From: Desulfofustis sp.
Lineage (GTDB): Bacteria > Desulfobacterota > Desulfobulbia > Desulfobulbales > Desulfocapsaceae
Direction of reading: 5' to 3'
Length of the DNA stretch: 8,721 nucleotides
Assembly: GCA_030145365.1 (NCBI GenBank)
Contig: JAQYVS010000445.1
Span: 1 to 8,721 of the forward strand
Under the pieces are notes generated by a model. The model worked only from the letters and a program-made list of their open reading frames with translations. It was not told the DNA's origin and did no database searches. Shown piece after piece: positions 6,569 through 8,721 of the stretch. Position numbers and translations under genes: made by a program. Each line of letters opens with the position of its first letter. Position 1 is the stretch's first letter.

Positions 6569-6658
6569 GTGGAAAATCTTGTAAATCAGACTATCCACCG
6601 TTCATTCAATCACCGATGGATTATTTTTAACAGAAATTTTTTGAGAAAAGAGGGGTAG
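6569..6658 (+). CDS. Possible 29-residue basic peptide (GTG start)
   Basis: A GTG codon at 6569 is preceded by a full AAGGAG (6558-6563) with 5-nt spacing, one of the strongest Shine-Dalgarno sequences in the window. It opens a 29-codon frame ending in TAG. The peptide (starts MENLVNQTIHRSF, ends FLRKEG) is basic, with an aromatic, hydrophobic middle (RWIIFNRNF). I recognise no family. It may be a real small protein, a leader peptide or chance. Confidence 0.25.
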   Translation: MENLVNQTIHRSFNHRWIIFNRNFLRKEG

Positions 6659-6793
6659 AGAAAATCAGATTCAGTGGCAAGGTTAACAGGTGAACATATA
6701 TGTGCGGGTTAAGGTATAAGATACTTCCTAATTATCTCGAATGTGAGTGCTTTGTCTACCGGTGTCAGATAATATCCAAGCCTGTGGTTGAAG

Positions 6794-6822
6794 TTGTCAG
6801 ATTGGGTTTCGACTTTTATAAA
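6794..6822 (+). promoter_or_regulatory. Sigma70-like promoter upstream of the cytochrome b operon
   Basis: TTGTCA (6794-6799) and TATAAA (6817-6822) each match consensus at 5 of 6 positions with a 17-bp spacer. The predicted start near 6829 would give a leader of about 190 nt to GTG 7020, or 270 nt to TTG 7103. It is the only good plus-strand promoter I see before the cytochrome genes. Confidence 0.55.
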
Positions 6823-7019
6823 TAAAGAGAGTAGCAATTACCCCTCTTCCCATGCAGACACGTTCCCAGAATTTTCAGATTGCCATCATAAATGACAATA
6901 CTGCAGAACTATAGAAGCTTGCTACCGGCATTCAACTCTCAAGCATAGGAATAATTATTCTGGTCAGATTTAATGCGTTGTGCCATTATAGAAGTATCGT
7001 TTTTATATTTTGTCTGAAT

Positions 7020-7102
7020 GTGTTCAGGCTATTTTTAATCAACTCAATTGATGATGCCTCTCTGTTTGATGGCTGTTTTATAACTATCTGCGTGACTTTA
7101 TA
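7020..7102 (+). pseudogene. Out-of-frame segment resembling the missing cytochrome b N-terminus
   Basis: From GTG 7020 one frame reads VFRLFLINSIDDASLFD up to 7070. The cytochrome b frame, open from 7070, continues WLFYNYLRDFI and then the annotated protein. Joining them needs a single extra base near 7070 (GATGG to GATTGG). The result would be a 374-residue protein with the amphipathic N-terminal helix expected before the first membrane helix. No ribosome binding site is obvious before 7020. A genuine frameshift, a sequencing indel and chance similarity all remain possible. Confidence 0.4.
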
Positions 7103-8143
7103 TTGACAAAAAATCTTTTTTTCCACTTTCGTTCCCGGCGAGTACCAGTGGACGCTTTGCGATTTACTCTCACTTGGGGGCTTGGCGGCATGGCTGCACT
7201 GATGATTGTGCAGCAACTGGTGACCGGCCTGCTGCTGGGATTCTTCTATGAGCCGGTTCCAGTTGTCGCTTACGAATCGGTCCAGCACATTCAGAGCAGC
7301 GTTTTTCTGGGTCGGCTTGTGCGCAATATGCATCATTGGACCGGTCATGCTTTGATCATTGTGGTGTTTCTGCACCTGCTGCGAGTTTTCTTGAATGGTG
7401 CATTTTATCCGCCCAGGCATCGCAACTGGCTTGTGGGATTGGGCCTTGGCGTTCTTGTTCTGATTGCTAATTTCAGCGGCTACCTGCTGCCGTGGAATCA
7501 GCTTTCTTACTGGGCCGTCACCATTGCCACTTCAATGCTCAGCTATGTTCCCCTTATCGGTACATCCCTGCAGGAAATGATTCGGGGAGGTTCAGAGGTG
7601 GGGGCGGATACGCTGCAGTTATTTTATTTTATCCATACAACTCTTGTCCCGGTTGGACTTTTTTTGCTTATGGCCTATCACTTCTGGTTTGTCCGCAAGG
7701 CAGGGGGCGTGTTGGTTCCCGGAAAAGAGCGGGCAGGTGATACGAATAGTAAAAAAAGTGTCCCGATTAGCGAATTGTTGGTGCGGGAGGTGGCCTTTGC
7801 AGCAGTAGTGACCTGTGCTCTGCTGCTTTTTTCCATGTTTGTTGACGCGCCGCTCGCAGGGATGGCAAATCCTGAATTGACTCCGACAAGCGTCAAGGCC
7901 CCCTGGTATTTTCTTGGAGCACAGGAACTCCTGCTTCATGTCCATCCGATTGTCGCGGTCTGCATTGTTCCCCTGTCCATTGGCCTTTTCCTTCTCTTCC
8001 TGCCCTTTGGTAAGAACAAGGCAGGCAAACCAGGTCGCCTGGTTACAACACTGTTTCTCACGGGAATTGTTTTTCTGGTGGGGTTGACAATGACTGGTAT
8101 CTGGTTCCGGGGACCGGGAATGAAATGGGTATGGCCATGGTAA
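7103..8143 (+). CDS. Cytochrome b (fused b6/subunit IV type) of a quinol:cytochrome c reductase
   Basis: This is the integral membrane subunit that oxidises quinol and carries electrons over two b haems. Haem ligands are H77 and H91 in helix B (13 between), and H178 and H193 in helix D (14 between, as in b6f-type proteins). The Qo site shows GYLLPWNQLSYWA (126-138) and APWY (266-269) in place of PEWY. A C-terminal subunit IV-like part follows (about 225-346) and ends WFRGPGMKWVWPW. The only in-frame start is TTG 7103, or weaker codons back to a TGA at 7067-7069, with no Shine-Dalgarno. The N-terminus is about 25-30 residues shorter than I expect, and the peptide coded from 7020 in another frame could supply it. 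The 3' end overlaps the Rieske gene by up to 19 nt, implying translational coupling. Confidence 0.93.
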   Translation: MTKNLFFHFRSRRVPVDALRFTLTWGLGGMAALMIVQQLVTGLLLGFFYEPVPVVAYESVQHIQSSVFLGRLVRNMHHWTGHALIIVVFLHLLRVFLNGAFYPPRHRNWLVGLGLGVLVLIANFSGYLLPWNQLSYWAVTIATSMLSYVPLIGTSLQEMIRGGSEVGADTLQLFYFIHTTLVPVGLFLLMAYHFWFVRKAGGVLVPGKERAGDTNSKKSVPISELLVREVAFAAVVTCALLLFSMFVDAPLAGMANPELTPTSVKAPWYFLGAQELLLHVHPIVAVCIVPLSIGLFLLFLPFGKNKAGKPGRLVTTLFLTGIVFLVGLTMTGIWFRGPGMKWVWPW

Positions 8144-8655
8144 CAGAAAAAGTTAAACAGAAAGGTTCCTCGGATTCCCGCCGGAGTTTTTTGACCAGAC
8201 TCTGGATTGGTTTAGGCGCTGTCGCCTTACTGCAATTTCTGGCAGGTACTGCTTTCTTTCTTCTCTCAGGTAGGAAACGGGCAGGTAAGCACACAACACA
8301 ACTTCTTGAGGTCGGGTTGATCACTGATTTTTTGCCCGGTTCCGTCACGCTCATCGGCAAGGGGCATCTTTATCTCACTCGGCTCGATGATGGCGGCTTT
8401 CTTGCTATTTCCAGAAAATGCACTCACCTGGGTTGCGCAGTGCCGTGGATAATTGAACGCAAACAGTTTGAATGCCCCTGCCACGCCTCAGTCTTCGACA
8501 TCACCGGCAAGGTAATCAAGGCTCCGGCACCACGGGCCCTTGATCTTTTTCCCGTCAGTTTTAAGCGTGACATGGTCACTATCGATATCAGCAGCCCAAT
8601 CAAGCGGGCCGATTTTACAGCGGAACAACCGGTCTATCCTCGGGAGATAGGCTGA
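8125..8655 (+). CDS. Rieske [2Fe-2S] protein of the cytochrome bc-type complex
   Basis: This subunit takes the first electron from quinol at the Qo site and passes it to a cytochrome c. The 176-residue protein has a Tat-like SRRSFL (R19 R20), then a membrane anchor (about 27-47) and a periplasmic Rieske fold. Cluster motifs are C99-T-H101-L-G-C104 and C117-P-C119-H120. C99, H101, C117 and H120 bind the cluster; C104 and C119 form the stabilising disulfide. The second box reads CPCHAS rather than CPCHGS. The proline loop PAPRALDLFPV (134-144) is typical. Three in-frame ATGs (8125, 8131, 8137) compete; GGGAA (8116-8120) favours 8125 although the spacing is short, so the first residues are uncertain. 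All lie inside the end of the cytochrome b gene, as in an operon. Confidence 0.95.
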   Translation: MGMAMVTEKVKQKGSSDSRRSFLTRLWIGLGAVALLQFLAGTAFFLLSGRKRAGKHTTQLLEVGLITDFLPGSVTLIGKGHLYLTRLDDGGFLAISRKCTHLGCAVPWIIERKQFECPCHASVFDITGKVIKAPAPRALDLFPVSFKRDMVTIDISSPIKRADFTAEQPVYPREIG

Positions 8656-8659
8656 GGCC

Positions 8660-8721
8660 ATGCAGAACTGGAAGATTATCGGTGTCATTGCCACCCTGAT
8701 CATTGTTCTTTCTCTGCCGCT
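8660..8721 (+). CDS. Partial third subunit of the cytochrome bc operon, N-terminus only
   Basis: ATG 8660 follows the Rieske stop by 4 nt and opens a frame to the window edge, coding MQNWKIIGVIATLIIVLSLP. This is a short positive n-region and a hydrophobic stretch, a signal peptide or membrane anchor. A GGGAGA (8642-8647) upstream is slightly distant at 12 nt; GAGG (8654-8657) is too close. By operon context it is likely a membrane-anchored c-type cytochrome accepting electrons from the Rieske protein, but no haem motif lies inside the window, so this is inference only. Confidence 0.6.
   Translation, partial: MQNWKIIGVIATLIIVLSLP

Larger units (their letters stand above)
6471..7102. other. 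Long AT-rich intergenic region between the EF-hand gene and cytochrome b
   Basis: The region holds the palindromic site at 6520-6538, a possible tiny ORF at 6569-6658, a plus-strand promoter at 6794-6822, and the out-of-frame peptide at 7020-7102 that looks like the missing cytochrome b N-terminus. Apart from these I see no gene, RNA or repeat that can be supported. Confidence 0.5.

Noticed and set aside
6304..6630. 108-codon plus-strand frame overlapping the EF-hand gene
   Set aside because: It lacks a ribosome binding site, and the minus strand carries a signal-like N-terminus and a consensus EF-hand loop, so this is a shadow.
7106..7121. A6 and T7 runs considered as a programmed frameshift site for cytochrome b
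   Set aside because: The upstream frame stops at 7104-7106, before the runs, so slippage there could not join the two frames.
6986..7420. 144-codon minus-strand frame over the start of cytochrome b
   Set aside because: It is mostly antisense to clear cytochrome b coding sequence and has no recognisable domain or start signals.
1..8721. CRISPR array, tRNA, rRNA or a new defence system
   Set aside because: I saw no regularly spaced repeats, no cloverleaf-like or rRNA sequence, and no nuclease, toxin or reverse transcriptase motifs.

Overview
The window looks like chromosomal DNA from a Gram-negative anaerobic or microaerophilic proteobacterium. The best guess is Desulfobacterota (Desulfobulbales or Desulfuromonadales-like). 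That guess rests mainly on the cytochrome b/Rieske pair at the right end, whose fused b6/subunit-IV layout, APWY motif and 14-residue helix-D haem spacing I associate with that group. It is inference from remembered family features, not a database result. Intergenic DNA is AT-rich and unusually long, with many inverted repeats.

Layout from left to right. Bases 1-461 hold no convincing gene, but contain three copies of a 17-bp motif upstream of malQ. malQ (462-2000) encodes a 4-alpha-glucanotransferase. Bases 2001-2323 carry no gene and contain a run of stem-loops. A strong sigma70-like promoter (2324-2352) drives a 66-residue lipoprotein gene (2407-2607), which ends in a good intrinsic terminator (2633-2676). 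katG (2785-4962) follows; it is a bifunctional catalase-peroxidase, visibly richer in G+C than its surroundings. Bases 4963-5611 hold only hairpins and a possible decayed reading frame. On the minus strand lie a secreted DUF4124-glutaredoxin protein (5612-6046) and, upstream of it, a small EF-hand membrane or secreted protein (6210-6470). Bases 6471-7102 are AT-rich and hold a palindromic operator-like site, a possible 29-residue ORF and a good plus-strand promoter. The right end is a quinol:cytochrome c oxidoreductase operon: cytochrome b (7103-8143), Rieske protein (8125-8655) and the first 20 codons of a third membrane-anchored subunit that runs off the window.

Functionally, the window mixes glycogen/maltodextrin metabolism (malQ), peroxide defence (katG), envelope thiol redox chemistry (the glutaredoxin-like protein) and respiratory electron transfer (cytochrome b/Rieske). 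These appear to be independent transcription units; only the last group is clearly an operon. I see no CRISPR array, tRNA, rRNA, intact insertion sequence or recognisable new multi-gene system. The most informative anomaly is that the cytochrome b reading frame lacks its expected N-terminus, while a fitting N-terminal peptide lies just upstream in another frame.
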